64,000 nt of DNA from Sphingorhabdus sp. Alg239-R122. GTDB taxonomy: Bacteria > Pseudomonadota > Alphaproteobacteria > Sphingomonadales > Sphingomonadaceae. Numbering within the stretch: position 1 is the first letter of the stretch; each line of letters opens with the position of its first letter. Below the pieces are notes generated by a model. It was not told the origin of the DNA. It saw only the letters and a program-made list of their open reading frames with translations, and made no database searches. Both the position numbers and the translations under genes were made by a program. The stretch covers positions 284,342-348,341 of the forward strand of contig NZ_UNRC01000002.1 in the NCBI RefSeq assembly GCF_900537065.1, in the 5' to 3' direction. Below are positions 9,906 through 18,264 of this stretch, in pieces.

Positions 9906-9947
9906 ACCGCGGTTATAACAGGGATAAGTTGAAATATCTTGCCTTAT

Positions 9948-9964
9948 CCTTGCTATATACAAGG
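9948..9964. promoter_or_regulatory. Dyad in the phhA/asnC-type promoter (CCTTG-N7-CAAGG)
   Basis: Perfect 5-bp inverted arms CCTTG and CAAGG around ctatata, in the 113-bp divergent region between phhA and the Lrp/AsnC gene. Position and symmetry fit an operator for the adjacent regulator; binding is inference. Confidence 0.4.
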
Positions 9965-9970
9965 TGATTA

Positions 9971-9985
9971 AGGTATATTTTACCT
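9971..9985. promoter_or_regulatory. Second dyad in the phhA/asnC-type promoter (AGGTA-N5-TACCT)
   Basis: Perfect arms AGGTA and TACCT around an AT-only centre (tattt), about 23 bp centre-to-centre from the CCTTG/CAAGG dyad. Two dyads about two helical turns apart suit cooperative binding by octameric Lrp-type regulators. Confidence 0.4.
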
Positions 9986-10018
9986 CCAATGATACTATTT
10001 AGGAAAGTATTACCCGTT

Positions 10019-10477
10019 ATGTCGATTTCAGAGGAAGATTCTAAAATACTGCGCGTGTTGCAGGAAGAAGGGCGCATTTCCAACGCTGACCTGTCTGCAC
10101 GCGTAGGTATGTCTGCCAGCCCTTGCTGGCGGCGTGTTCGCAAACTGGAACAGGAAGGCGTCATCCGCAACTATGCTGCCCGGCTTGACCGGCGCGCACT
10201 TGGATTGGACGTCTATGCCTATATCAGTGTGCAGATTGAGGATCATAGCGAGGATATAACGGCGCGGTTCGAAAAGGCAGCCCTGTCTATTCCCGAAATC
10301 ATCGCCTGTCACCAGGTAACGGGCAGTGCTGACTATATGCTGGTGGTGGCGAGCAGCGATCTCGACAGCTTTGCACAGCTTGCCAATAATAAACTGCGGC
10401 GGTTGCCGGGTATCAAATCGATCAATTCCAGCTTCGTTCTGAACGATGCCAAGCCATATGCCGGATTGCCAGTTTAA
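10019..10477 (+). CDS. Lrp/AsnC-family transcriptional regulator
   Basis: A 152-residue regulator with an N-terminal winged helix-turn-helix (residues about 5-50; KILRVLQEEGRISNADLSA then SPCWRRVRKLEQEGVI) and a C-terminal RAM/AsnC effector domain (about 70-145, with the GSADYMLVVAS and INSSFVL segments). The ATG at 10019 starts the canonical MSxSEED...ILRxLQ block; the ORF is open 10 codons further upstream. It is divergent from phhA, and members beside phhA commonly respond to aromatic amino acids. Effector not determinable here. Confidence 0.92.
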   Translation: MSISEEDSKILRVLQEEGRISNADLSARVGMSASPCWRRVRKLEQEGVIRNYAARLDRRALGLDVYAYISVQIEDHSEDITARFEKAALSIPEIIACHQVTGSADYMLVVASSDLDSFAQLANNKLRRLPGIKSINSSFVLNDAKPYAGLPV

Positions 10478-10484
10478 CAGCCGC

Positions 10485-11045
10485 CTAAACCAGATAAGCG
10501 AGCGTCAGAAATGTGATCAAGCCTATGCTGGACGCGAAGATGGTTTTCCTGCGATAGGCCCTGGACAAGAGCCCGACAGCCAACCCGCCTATCACCACGC
10601 AGAACAGCGCGATACCGGCAAATATCTGAAACAGCTTGAACGCGGCTGGACCATGACCCTTATGCAGTTCCATCATGCTGTAATACAGGCCTGGCCTGTT
10701 ATGCGTCGCATGCCACCCATCAGGTGTCTTTGCAAACCGGACGAAATTTTGTGAGGTGGGGCGCGTTGTGATCCGGTCTTCAGTAACGCGCAGGCTTTCA
10801 AAATCCGAATCTATATCCAGGTCATCCAGAATCAGGCGGATATCCTGTTCGATTGATGGACTGCCAGGATCAATCGCCCGATCCGCTGGAAGCGTGAGCG
10901 GTGTTTCAATAATTTCCGGTTCAATTTTAGCGAGATCAAGCGTGCCGGTAACCGCCACCATGATGAATGACGGCGCCAGAAGCGCCGCCAGGAAAAGATG
11001 GACAAGCACCAGCGTATTGCGGGCTTTGACTTGGTTGACTGCCAT
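10485..11045 (-). CDS. PepSY-like membrane protein of the iron-uptake operon
   Basis: A 186-residue inner-membrane protein: helix at about 12-35 (LVLVHLFLAALLAPSFIMVAVTG), a periplasmic loop of about 95 residues with the PepSY-like segment FVRFAKTPDGWHATHNRPG, then helices near 136-160 (LFQIFAGIALFCVVIGGLAVGL) and 168-186. This is the architecture of PepSY-associated membrane proteins that sit next to TonB receptors and, in some cases, reduce ferric siderophores. The start codon overlaps the stop of the DUF6607 gene (TAATG), so it is the third gene of a Fur-box-led operon. Family assignment is moderate. Confidence 0.75.
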   Translation of the reverse strand: MAVNQVKARNTLVLVHLFLAALLAPSFIMVAVTGTLDLAKIEPEIIETPLTLPADRAIDPGSPSIEQDIRLILDDLDIDSDFESLRVTEDRITTRPTSQNFVRFAKTPDGWHATHNRPGLYYSMMELHKGHGPAAFKLFQIFAGIALFCVVIGGLAVGLLSRAYRRKTIFASSIGLITFLTLAYLV

Positions 11046-12073
11046 TAATAGCCGCTTTCTGTTTCAGAAGGTTTGGCGGTTTTGGTGATACCGGGCTTCG
11101 TGGCACCGCGGATAAGCGACTGTGCTTCGGCAATGGCTCTTTTCTCTTTCAGTTCACCTTTGGAAATTTCGGTGCCCATTTCCAAAAGCCGCCCGCTGAT
11201 CACTGTTCCCGTGGCGGCCTCTTCTTCAACGGTGACGCCTTTATACCTGCCGATAGCTGCGTCCCATTCAGCCCGAACCGCGGCCCAGTAACTCTGTGTC
11301 TTACTCCAATAGTCGTCTGCGGCGCTAACAGGGTATCCATCAAATTTTCTATAGGTGTTCAGCACCGTTTCCTGGACGAATGGGACCAGTTTTCCGTCTA
11401 CAAGGCCCATCTTGGTATTGTCCTGCCAATGGATCCATCCGCCCGGCATTGGTTGGTGCCGGTTAATGGCATTATAGCGGTCATAAACGGGGTTTCGCAC
11501 GGCATCACGGCGGGCGAGTGGGCGCAGCGTCCAGTTGGAACGCCAGGTACGGATGCCGTTGACGGTTCTCCACTGCCCCCAGCCTGCATAGCGCGGACTG
11601 TCATCAACCTGATAGACGGTCTGTGACCAACGGCCTTTGCGCATCCGCTCGGGAACATCCTGAAGCACCCATTTGCCGGGCCCTGCGTAGGCGAGTATCT
11701 GTGCAGGCTCATATTCCCAGTCCTGCCGCCAGTGTTTGACGATGAATGGAGAATCATCGGAACCTACAACGAGCAAGTGCTGCAGCACGATTTTGCGGCC
11801 TGTATCTTCGATGATGCGCACACTTTCATGCCCGCCGGAAATCTTCGCCTTGATGGGTGTATAATCATCGCGCCAGGCAGTCGTTTCCTTCATATCGAAA
11901 GTCACTTTGTAATTGCCCGCCATCGCCAATATGTCGGCACGATCGGCGGTAAAGCTGGCCTGTTCCTGTTCAGCTGTGCGCTGTTTTACAGGGCCGTCCG
12001 CCAGTGCGGGCGTTGTGATAAGCGCTAATGCCAGCATGGCAGCGCCGAGTTTCGAATGTGCTTTGATAAACAT
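11045..12073 (-). CDS. DUF6607 family protein, exported
   Basis: A 342-residue protein with a Sec signal peptide (LGAAMLALALITTPALADG) and a Trp/Arg-rich mature domain (FIVKHWRQDWEYEP, GWGQWRTVNGIRTWRSNW). It matches my memory of DUF6607 proteins, repeatedly found beside TonB-dependent haem or siderophore receptors in Sphingomonadales and related groups; biochemical function unknown. The ATG at 12073 is preceded by GGGGAG at proper spacing; the upstream TTG (12088) would lie inside that site. It follows the receptor gene by 18 nt and overlaps the PepSY gene by 1 nt. Confidence 0.78.
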   Translation of the reverse strand: MFIKAHSKLGAAMLALALITTPALADGPVKQRTAEQEQASFTADRADILAMAGNYKVTFDMKETTAWRDDYTPIKAKISGGHESVRIIEDTGRKIVLQHLLVVGSDDSPFIVKHWRQDWEYEPAQILAYAGPGKWVLQDVPERMRKGRWSQTVYQVDDSPRYAGWGQWRTVNGIRTWRSNWTLRPLARRDAVRNPVYDRYNAINRHQPMPGGWIHWQDNTKMGLVDGKLVPFVQETVLNTYRKFDGYPVSAADDYWSKTQSYWAAVRAEWDAAIGRYKGVTVEEEAATGTVISGRLLEMGTEISKGELKEKRAIAEAQSLIRGATKPGITKTAKPSETESGY

Positions 12074-12091
12074 GGTGTTTCTCCCCAAATA

Positions 12092-14347
12092 TTAAAATGT
12101 TGCGCTGAGCGAGACGCTGAAATTGCGGCCAGGCTGCGTGAATGCGTCAGTTATGATGGATGTTTCGGCCAATCCGCGGACACTGCTCCAAAATGCGTAC
12201 TTCCTGTCGGTGATGTTGAAGAGTCCTGCGCGGAGCTTGAAATTATCAGTTATGCGGGCAAACGCGGTTGCATCCAGGATCACGGATTCTTTCGGACGGA
12301 AGCATGCGGCGCTGCACACACCAACCGTTTCATTTGCTTCCTTCCGCGCGTTGTAGCTGACGATAAATTCACCGCCAAAAGCGCCGTCCGGATCGCGGTA
12401 CCCAAGGCCGAATATGGCATTGAGCGGGTCTATGCTTGAAAGTGGCCGGTCCGCTTGCCCGGGTTGCTCTGTCTTGCCATCGGCAAAGGCCAGGGCGAAA
12501 CGTGTCCGAAAACCGTTATCAGCCTGGTAACTTGCTTTGGCCTCAAAACCCTGAACAGCGACACTGGTAATGTTGACAAACTGGAAAATCGCCGGGTCAC
12601 CAGGGCGAAAGGAACCGCCAATCTGTTCCTGGCTGATAAAGTCGTCGTAATCCGCGTGGAAACCGGTCAGGGCCAGGCTGACGCCATCTTCATTATAACG
12701 GACACCCGCCTCGAAACTTTCACTGGTTTCGGGGGTAAGGTCCGGATTGGGTTCTGACGTGTAACCAAAGGCCAGGTTCTCGAAAAAATTATTGACCTGG
12801 CTGGGCGTCGGTGCTCGAAAACCGCGCGCATAATTGCCGAACAGGCGGACACCGCCGCCCAGATTGGCGACAGCACCGATTTTCGGGGACAGTTTGGAGC
12901 CATCCTGCCCGCCAGGTGTGAATGTCGGCAATAGTGGATTACCGGTTGGATCCAGGTCATAAAAATCGTAGCGCAGAGCCGGATAAAGTGTAAAGGCACC
13001 GTCCGCGAACTCGATTGCATCGCCAATAAATATACCGCCGAGTGTGTAATCTGTGACTGGGAAGGCACGTGTGGGGAACACTTCACCAAAGGGGGGAACA
13101 ACGCCGTCGCGCAGCCCTTCCTGCCGGGTCCAGCTGACATCGCCACCGAATGTCAGCGTGTGCTTGATGGAGCCGGTACGGAAGCTGGAACGGAAATCGG
13201 CAATACCGCCATAGACCCGGTTATCAAATGTATTGAGCCGTTCCCTGTCAGGGCGTGGGCGCGTGCCGGTGGGAGAGCGATCCTCATCGGCAAACTGCCG
13301 GTCTTCGCTGTCCTGCCAATAGGCGGCAATATGGGCATAGTCGATAACACCGCTGCTTTCCTCGCCCACATCATAGGTCCAGTCGAGCGAAACGCGGGTG
13401 CGTTTTGTTTCATCATTGGTGGTCAGGCTGTCGACGATCCAGCTTGGCGTAGGGCCGAACAGGAAAACAGGGCCGCGCCCGGACAGGACATCTGAAAATA
13501 CTTCCCGGTCCAGATATTCGCCGGTCAGGCGGACACGGTGGCTATCATTGGACCAGACCAGCTTGCCCAGGAACGCATCGGATTCGCCATCCTGTGGATT
13601 GGGCGTTGTACGTGAGGAGTCTTCTGTGTCGACGGTTCCCTTGTTATCCAGTTCCTCAAAGTCGCGGCGGGAATAGGCCAGCATGGCGGAAAATTCGCCA
13701 AACTGCGCAGCCAGTGCTGTGGATTCTGCAAATTCATTGTCTGCAGAGCTGTACAATGCGCGAGCAAAACCGCCAAAGCTGTTCCCTTCATCAATAAAAT
13801 CGACAGGGTCGGCTGTGATGAAGCTGACCGCGCCCGACAGGCCATCGCTGCCGTAAAGCGCTGATGCAGGACCGCGCAGGATTTCGACTGACTTGATAAG
13901 ACCCACATCGGTGGCATTGCCGCGCCCCACGCTTTGCGCGCCAAAGCTGAACCCCTGCGGAGACCGGATGCCGTCCACCTGGATCAGCGCACGATTACCG
14001 CCAATGCCGCGAATGTTGAAATCTTCATTTCCTGCACGACCCGTACTGCCAAGCGCCGCACCAAAGCGGGCAGGCTGACGGCGGACCGTGACGCCCGGTT
14101 CAAAGCGGACAAGGTCTTTCACATCGGTTGCCAGTTCGTCGGCAATCTGTTCGGAATCTATAACCGTGACAGTGGCAGGCGCATTTTCCACTTCATCGGG
14201 AATCCGTGTTGCCGTGACCGTTATGACCGGCCCCGCATCAGCTGCCAGACTGTCTGAATCGTCGAACTCGGTAGCTACTGCACTGCCAGCCCAAAAAGGC
14301 GTCGCAGCGCATAGCGCCAATACGCTCACAGCTCTATATCTGTTCAT
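12092..14347 (-). CDS. TonB-dependent receptor, haemoglobin/transferrin/lactoferrin-type
   Basis: A 751-residue outer-membrane receptor: signal peptide ending SAVA, a TonB-box-like VITVTATR near residue 42, the plug domain (to about 180; IRGIGGNRALIQVDGIRSPQG, VEILRGPASALYGSDGLSGAVSF), then a 22-strand barrel ending in the aromatic-terminated FSVSLSATF. The overall pattern is that of the haemoglobin/haem receptor family; the ligand cannot be fixed from sequence alone. An AAGGA site precedes the ATG and a clear Fur-type box lies just upstream, so iron limitation should induce it. First gene of the operon with DUF6607 and the PepSY protein. Confidence 0.92.
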   Translation of the reverse strand: MNRYRAVSVLALCAATPFWAGSAVATEFDDSDSLAADAGPVITVTATRIPDEVENAPATVTVIDSEQIADELATDVKDLVRFEPGVTVRRQPARFGAALGSTGRAGNEDFNIRGIGGNRALIQVDGIRSPQGFSFGAQSVGRGNATDVGLIKSVEILRGPASALYGSDGLSGAVSFITADPVDFIDEGNSFGGFARALYSSADNEFAESTALAAQFGEFSAMLAYSRRDFEELDNKGTVDTEDSSRTTPNPQDGESDAFLGKLVWSNDSHRVRLTGEYLDREVFSDVLSGRGPVFLFGPTPSWIVDSLTTNDETKRTRVSLDWTYDVGEESSGVIDYAHIAAYWQDSEDRQFADEDRSPTGTRPRPDRERLNTFDNRVYGGIADFRSSFRTGSIKHTLTFGGDVSWTRQEGLRDGVVPPFGEVFPTRAFPVTDYTLGGIFIGDAIEFADGAFTLYPALRYDFYDLDPTGNPLLPTFTPGGQDGSKLSPKIGAVANLGGGVRLFGNYARGFRAPTPSQVNNFFENLAFGYTSEPNPDLTPETSESFEAGVRYNEDGVSLALTGFHADYDDFISQEQIGGSFRPGDPAIFQFVNITSVAVQGFEAKASYQADNGFRTRFALAFADGKTEQPGQADRPLSSIDPLNAIFGLGYRDPDGAFGGEFIVSYNARKEANETVGVCSAACFRPKESVILDATAFARITDNFKLRAGLFNITDRKYAFWSSVRGLAETSIITDAFTQPGRNFSVSLSATF

Positions 14348-14358
14348 TTCCGTCCTTT

Positions 14359-14383
14359 GCTAATGAGTATGATTCTCAATAGC
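14359..14383 (-). promoter_or_regulatory. Fur box in front of the TonB receptor
   Basis: Imperfect 25-bp palindrome: GCTAATGAG and CTCAATAGC (8 of 9 paired) around tatgatt. Read on the minus strand it contains TGAGAATCATACTCA, close to the 7-1-7 Fur consensus TGATAATCATTATCA. It lies 12 bp upstream of the receptor start codon, so Fe-Fur would block transcription. Confidence 0.82.
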
Positions 14384-14492
14384 ATCTACATACAGGGATG
14401 ATATATGGGCGCAAGAGGAATTTTCGTTTATGTGCAAAATTGTGTGGGAATGTCCGCCGACAGCGCATGAGTACGCTATGGACAAGCCTCAG

Positions 14493-15365
14493 CTAACGGG
14501 TTTTGCCCTCAATCAGCGTGCGCTTTGCGATGAGCGCATCACACAGGTAGCGCATGAGCGTCTTGATACGTGGTGTGTCTTTCAGGTCCGGGTGGGTGAG
14601 CACCCATAGGTGCTGGCCTGTCACGGTCTTTGCACCGGGCAGCCGCATCAGGTCAGGTTCGGTGTCGGCCATATAGCACGCCGTACGCGCCATACCCTGG
14701 CCTGCCAGCAACGCTTTGTGCCGCATGGTCAGGTCGCTCATGGCATATAGTATCGGTGCATCGGAAAATGGTGATGTTTTTTTCCATTCGTCCTGGCTCC
14801 AGTTATGCGCGGTTGCCAGCCAGCGGCGTTTTTCAGGCGGCGTGTCATCCAGATAGCCACGCTTGCAATAATGGCTGAGCGCATAAGGGAACAGGCGCCG
14901 CCCCACCAGATGATCGGATGGTTTATCTGTGCCGCGTATCACCATATCGGCTTCTGACCGGTCCAGATTGGCAAACCCGTATGAAGAGATGATGGTAAGG
15001 TCAATATCAGGGTAAAGCTTGCCGAACTCCCCTATATCTTCGAACAGCAGGAACTGGCCAATGGCTTCGGGCAGCGATAGCGTGATCGGCCCTTTGTCGG
15101 CGGAACCTGCGGCGCGTTGTTGCCGCTCAGCCCGCTGGGCAATTTCTTCCATGTCTTCGGCTGCGCTGACCATTTTTGCGCCGGTTTCAGTGGGACGATA
15201 GCCGCCGGCAACCTGTTCGAACAAAATACCTGCAGAGCCGGCCTGCAATGTAGCGAGGCGGCGGGAGACCGTACTGTGGTTGACGCCTAGAAGCCTGGCA
15301 GCGCTTCGCAAGCTGCCGCTGCGATGCAGCGCGAGTATAAGGCGGTAATTATCCCAATCATCCAT
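14493..15365 (-). CDS. LysR-family transcriptional regulator
   Basis: A 290-residue LysR-type regulator: N-terminal winged HTH (residues about 4-62, GSLRSAARLLGVNHSTVSRRLATL) and a substrate-binding domain (about 90-285). It is divergent, with a 103-bp gap, from a lipoprotein gene with two ABM-like domains, which is therefore its most likely target. The effector is not recognisable. Confidence 0.92.
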   Translation of the reverse strand: MDDWDNYRLILALHRSGSLRSAARLLGVNHSTVSRRLATLQAGSAGILFEQVAGGYRPTETGAKMVSAAEDMEEIAQRAERQQRAAGSADKGPITLSLPEAIGQFLLFEDIGEFGKLYPDIDLTIISSYGFANLDRSEADMVIRGTDKPSDHLVGRRLFPYALSHYCKRGYLDDTPPEKRRWLATAHNWSQDEWKKTSPFSDAPILYAMSDLTMRHKALLAGQGMARTACYMADTEPDLMRLPGAKTVTGQHLWVLTHPDLKDTPRIKTLMRYLCDALIAKRTLIEGKTR

Positions 15366-15468
15366 TGGTGCATTTTTACACCACTAGATCCATAAGTAAA
15401 TCCATTCATGTCCTAATTTCTGGGATATATGGTGCTAGTACGCAACTTAAACAATCATATGAGGTCCC

Positions 15469-16263
15469 ATGCTTCCATTCCCCCGCGAAATCATTTCTTT
15501 CCCCATTCTGGCAGGCGTATCTCTGCTGGCCACGGCCTGTAGCGCAAATCCGGCCGCGCAAGCGAGTGACAAAACTGAAGTCGCTTCATCAAATGAATCC
15601 AGTGTGCTGCAACTGAAATTCCGAAAAGGGCAGGTCCTGTCCTTTGTGGCACCTGAAGCGCGTGAAGACGGCGACGCTGCCCGCGAAGCTTATTACAGCA
15701 AGGCTTTCCCCATAGCTGAAAAACTGGGTTTCAGCCGCAAAGCAGTGTTACGGGTGCAGGACAAGATTATCAGCGATTACGACCCGAGCGGATTCATACT
15801 CTATTCCTGGCCTGATGCAGGTGCATTGGCAGCATTTGAGGCGGATTCCGCATGGCCTGCCATCAAGGCTTCGCGTCCCGATGCCTGGTCGGAGCTTAAA
15901 ATATATACGGACGAGCTGGAGGAAGACCTGACACTCAGTTTTGATCCGGCCAAGACATATACGGTTGTTGTGGCCTGGCTGAATCCGGGCAAGGAAGCGG
16001 ATTATGCGCGGTACCTGGATGGCATTACTGAAGCAGTCAATGCTGCAGGTGGGCGGTTTATCTACAAGATGAAAGACCCTGTTTTTGAAAGCCATGCGTC
16101 ATCGCCTGCCGCGCCGCAGCAACTGACCTTTGTCGAATGGGATAATGTTGAGGGTTTTTCGAAGGTCCGGCAGAGCGACGCATATAAGCAGAATCAGCAA
16201 TATTTCGCGAGTGGTGTCGATCATGTCGAGTTCTACCGGCTTGCCCTGCCTGAGGAAAAATAG
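15469..16263 (+). CDS. Lipoprotein with two dimeric alpha/beta-barrel (DUF1330-like) domains
   Basis: A 264-residue protein whose leader ends in the lipobox LATAC (Cys about 24), followed by a low-complexity linker and two ferredoxin-like halves: about 47-155 (LQLKFRKGQVLSF...GFILYSWPDAGALAAFEAD) and about 163-262 (YTVVVAWLNPGKEADYARYLDGI...VEWDNVEGFSKVRQSDAYK). The second half has the DUF1330 hallmark of a short beta strand, a YxxxLxxI helix and a closing 'FxSSDAY'-like segment. Divergent from the LysR gene. Such domains bind small hydrophobic molecules or act as mono-oxygenase-like modules; function here unknown. Confidence 0.7.
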   Translation: MLPFPREIISFPILAGVSLLATACSANPAAQASDKTEVASSNESSVLQLKFRKGQVLSFVAPEAREDGDAAREAYYSKAFPIAEKLGFSRKAVLRVQDKIISDYDPSGFILYSWPDAGALAAFEADSAWPAIKASRPDAWSELKIYTDELEEDLTLSFDPAKTYTVVVAWLNPGKEADYARYLDGITEAVNAAGGRFIYKMKDPVFESHASSPAAPQQLTFVEWDNVEGFSKVRQSDAYKQNQQYFASGVDHVEFYRLALPEEK

Positions 16264-16340
16264 CGCTACCGAAAAAACGTCAGTCATTTTTGTGCTATAG
16301 GAGCATGCGACTCTGTAATTGCAACAGGAGTGACTGACCC

Positions 16341-17447
16341 ATGCCCTTTTACAACGACCTGCGTCCCGACAGTGATCATAAGAAGCGTGATTATGCGCTG
16401 ATCTTTCCGGACATGAAAAAATCGGAGAAGAAGCGGGCGATACAGGGGATATTGCGTCTGAAAGAGGGGTTGGACACGCATATCCCGCCGCGCCGGACGG
16501 GCAGCAGCCTGTTGATCGCAAGCTGGAATATCAAGGAATTTGGCCATACACGGCAACGCTTGCCCGAGGCTTATTTCTATATTGCCGAAGTAATTGCGCG
16601 TTTCGACCTGGTGATTGTGCAGGAAATCAAGTCCACGCTGGATGACTTGCATATACTGCTGCGTATTTTGGGCGGGGACTGGGACTATATCGTCAATGAT
16701 ATCACCAGCGGCGATGACGGCAATTCGGAGCGCAGCGCGTATCTGTACAACAATAAACGCGTGAAGCTGTCGGGCACCGTGGGCGAGCTGGTGCTGTGGA
16801 AGGACATCACCGATGGCAGTGCGATCAAACAGCTTAAACGCACGCCATATCTTACGGGCTTTCGGGCCGGGTGGAAAGAATTTGCGCTGCTTAACGTGCA
16901 TCTGCAACCGGGTGATGACAAGGAAGAGGTTAAGTACCGCAAGCAGGAAGTCAGCCTGATGATGCGCGCTCTGGCAGAGAAGATGGACGAAGGCTGGACC
17001 AAACGCCTGGTCATTGCGGGGGATTTTAATTTCTACCGAAAGAAAGATGATGAAACGATTTCCATTATCGAAGACGCTGGGTTTTTCGAGATTGAAGGGT
17101 TGGTCGGCGTCAATACCAATGCCGCTGACAAACACGCATTTGACCGCATGTTCATCCGCAAGAATGAATATTTCAAAATCGTGCGGGACATTGAGGGCAG
17201 CCGCGTGGGCGGTGTGTTCAATATTTTCGACTATGTGTACCGCGAAGGGCAGGCGAAGCGGTACAAGAAATATATTCTTGAGAGCTATGGCGGAACCAAG
17301 GATCTGGATGGGGATGATGTTGCTCTGGAAAAACAGTACCATGTTTACTGGAAGCGCAACCAGGTTTCAGATCACCTGCCGATCTGGTTTGAACTGGAAA
17401 TAGACAGCTCACAGAAATTCCTGGAGGGCAAGCTGGAATCTTTTTAG
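16341..17447 (+). CDS. Endonuclease/exonuclease/phosphatase (EEP) family protein
   Basis: A 368-residue metal-dependent phosphoesterase of the DNase I/EEP fold. Motifs in order: SWNIKEFG (Asn metal ligand), FDLVIVQEIK (catalytic Glu), LLNVHLQP, VIAGDFNFY (GDFN), and the C-terminal SDHLPIWFELE (Asp-His pair). No signal peptide, hence cytoplasmic. The set points to hydrolysis of a phosphodiester or phosphomonoester; nucleic acid versus another substrate is undetermined. An AGGAG site precedes the ATG. Confidence 0.88.
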   Translation: MPFYNDLRPDSDHKKRDYALIFPDMKKSEKKRAIQGILRLKEGLDTHIPPRRTGSSLLIASWNIKEFGHTRQRLPEAYFYIAEVIARFDLVIVQEIKSTLDDLHILLRILGGDWDYIVNDITSGDDGNSERSAYLYNNKRVKLSGTVGELVLWKDITDGSAIKQLKRTPYLTGFRAGWKEFALLNVHLQPGDDKEEVKYRKQEVSLMMRALAEKMDEGWTKRLVIAGDFNFYRKKDDETISIIEDAGFFEIEGLVGVNTNAADKHAFDRMFIRKNEYFKIVRDIEGSRVGGVFNIFDYVYREGQAKRYKKYILESYGGTKDLDGDDVALEKQYHVYWKRNQVSDHLPIWFELEIDSSQKFLEGKLESF

Positions 17448-17469
17448 GTTTTCGGCTCCGATGGATGGA

Positions 17470-18156
17470 TCAGCTATTGGCATCAATCCATTCGATCAGT
17501 GTGTCGACATCGCATATTTCAAGCGATCCATAGCCGGTCTGCATCAGGCCCTGCACCGCCAGCGTCTTGAGCGCCTTGCTGAGTGCCACTCGCGAAACCG
17601 CCATTTCTTCGGCAAGATCATTCTGGCGTACCGGCATTTCTACCCGGCCCTGTGCATGTCCGGCTTTTTCGAGCAGATTTTTGGCAAGACGTACTCTTAG
17701 CGGCAGGCGGCGTTCGTCTTCAAGCAGCTGCAAAGCACGGTAAAACTGACGGGTGACATGGCCGATTATATAATCGCGCAGTTCCGGGTGGCTGTCCATA
17801 AGCCGGTCGAGCTGTATTTTTGAAATGATCCGGAGCCGGCAATTTTCCGCAGCATAGGCATCAAAAGCACGGTTTATACCTGCAAATAATGGAAGTTCAC
17901 CATAGGCCTCACCCGCAGTCAGCACCGTAAGAACGTTGGTATAACCATTCATATCAGTGTTGCTGAAACGTACGCCGCCACGATCAATTATCGTAAATTC
18001 CTGGCCGGAATCTCCGCTCTGGTGAATCATCTGCCCCTTTTCATAAGCGACGATATGACCCTGTGCAGAGATGGCATGGCGAAGCTCTTCGGGCAGCGTC
18101 GTATAGAAACTGGCCAATTGCAGAGGGCGAGTGAGTATCTGGCGACTGTTTTGCAT
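17470..18156 (-). CDS. Crp/Fnr-family transcriptional regulator
   Basis: A 228-residue regulator: cyclic-nucleotide-binding-like domain (residues about 15-130, with GEAYGELPLFAGINRAFDAYA in place of the cAMP pocket), dimerisation helix, and a C-terminal winged HTH (about 150-215, MPVRQNDLAEEMAVSRVALSKAL). There is no N-terminal Cys cluster, so it is not an oxygen-sensing FNR, and the pocket differs from the Arg-Ser cAMP signature. Divergent (108-bp gap) from the sterol-desaturase-family gene, a plausible target. Confidence 0.9.
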   Translation of the reverse strand: MQNSRQILTRPLQLASFYTTLPEELRHAISAQGHIVAYEKGQMIHQSGDSGQEFTIIDRGGVRFSNTDMNGYTNVLTVLTAGEAYGELPLFAGINRAFDAYAAENCRLRIISKIQLDRLMDSHPELRDYIIGHVTRQFYRALQLLEDERRLPLRVRLAKNLLEKAGHAQGRVEMPVRQNDLAEEMAVSRVALSKALKTLAVQGLMQTGYGSLEICDVDTLIEWIDANS

Positions 18157-18264
18157 AAAAGTAAACTAGTTTATTTTTCGATGTGCGTCACTGGTTTATA
18201 TGCCTATTCAAGATAAACCCGTAGCGCAGCAACCTGTTCCATAAGTTTGGTAAAAGGAGACAAG

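Noticed and set aside
8880-9932. 350-codon plus-strand ORF opposite phhA
   Set aside because: Mirror of the phhA coding frame; no ribosome site or recognisable motif, whereas PhhA has its iron ligands.
16284-17342. 352-codon minus-strand ORF opposite the EEP phosphoesterase gene
   Set aside because: Composition of an antisense shadow; the plus-strand protein has all EEP motifs.
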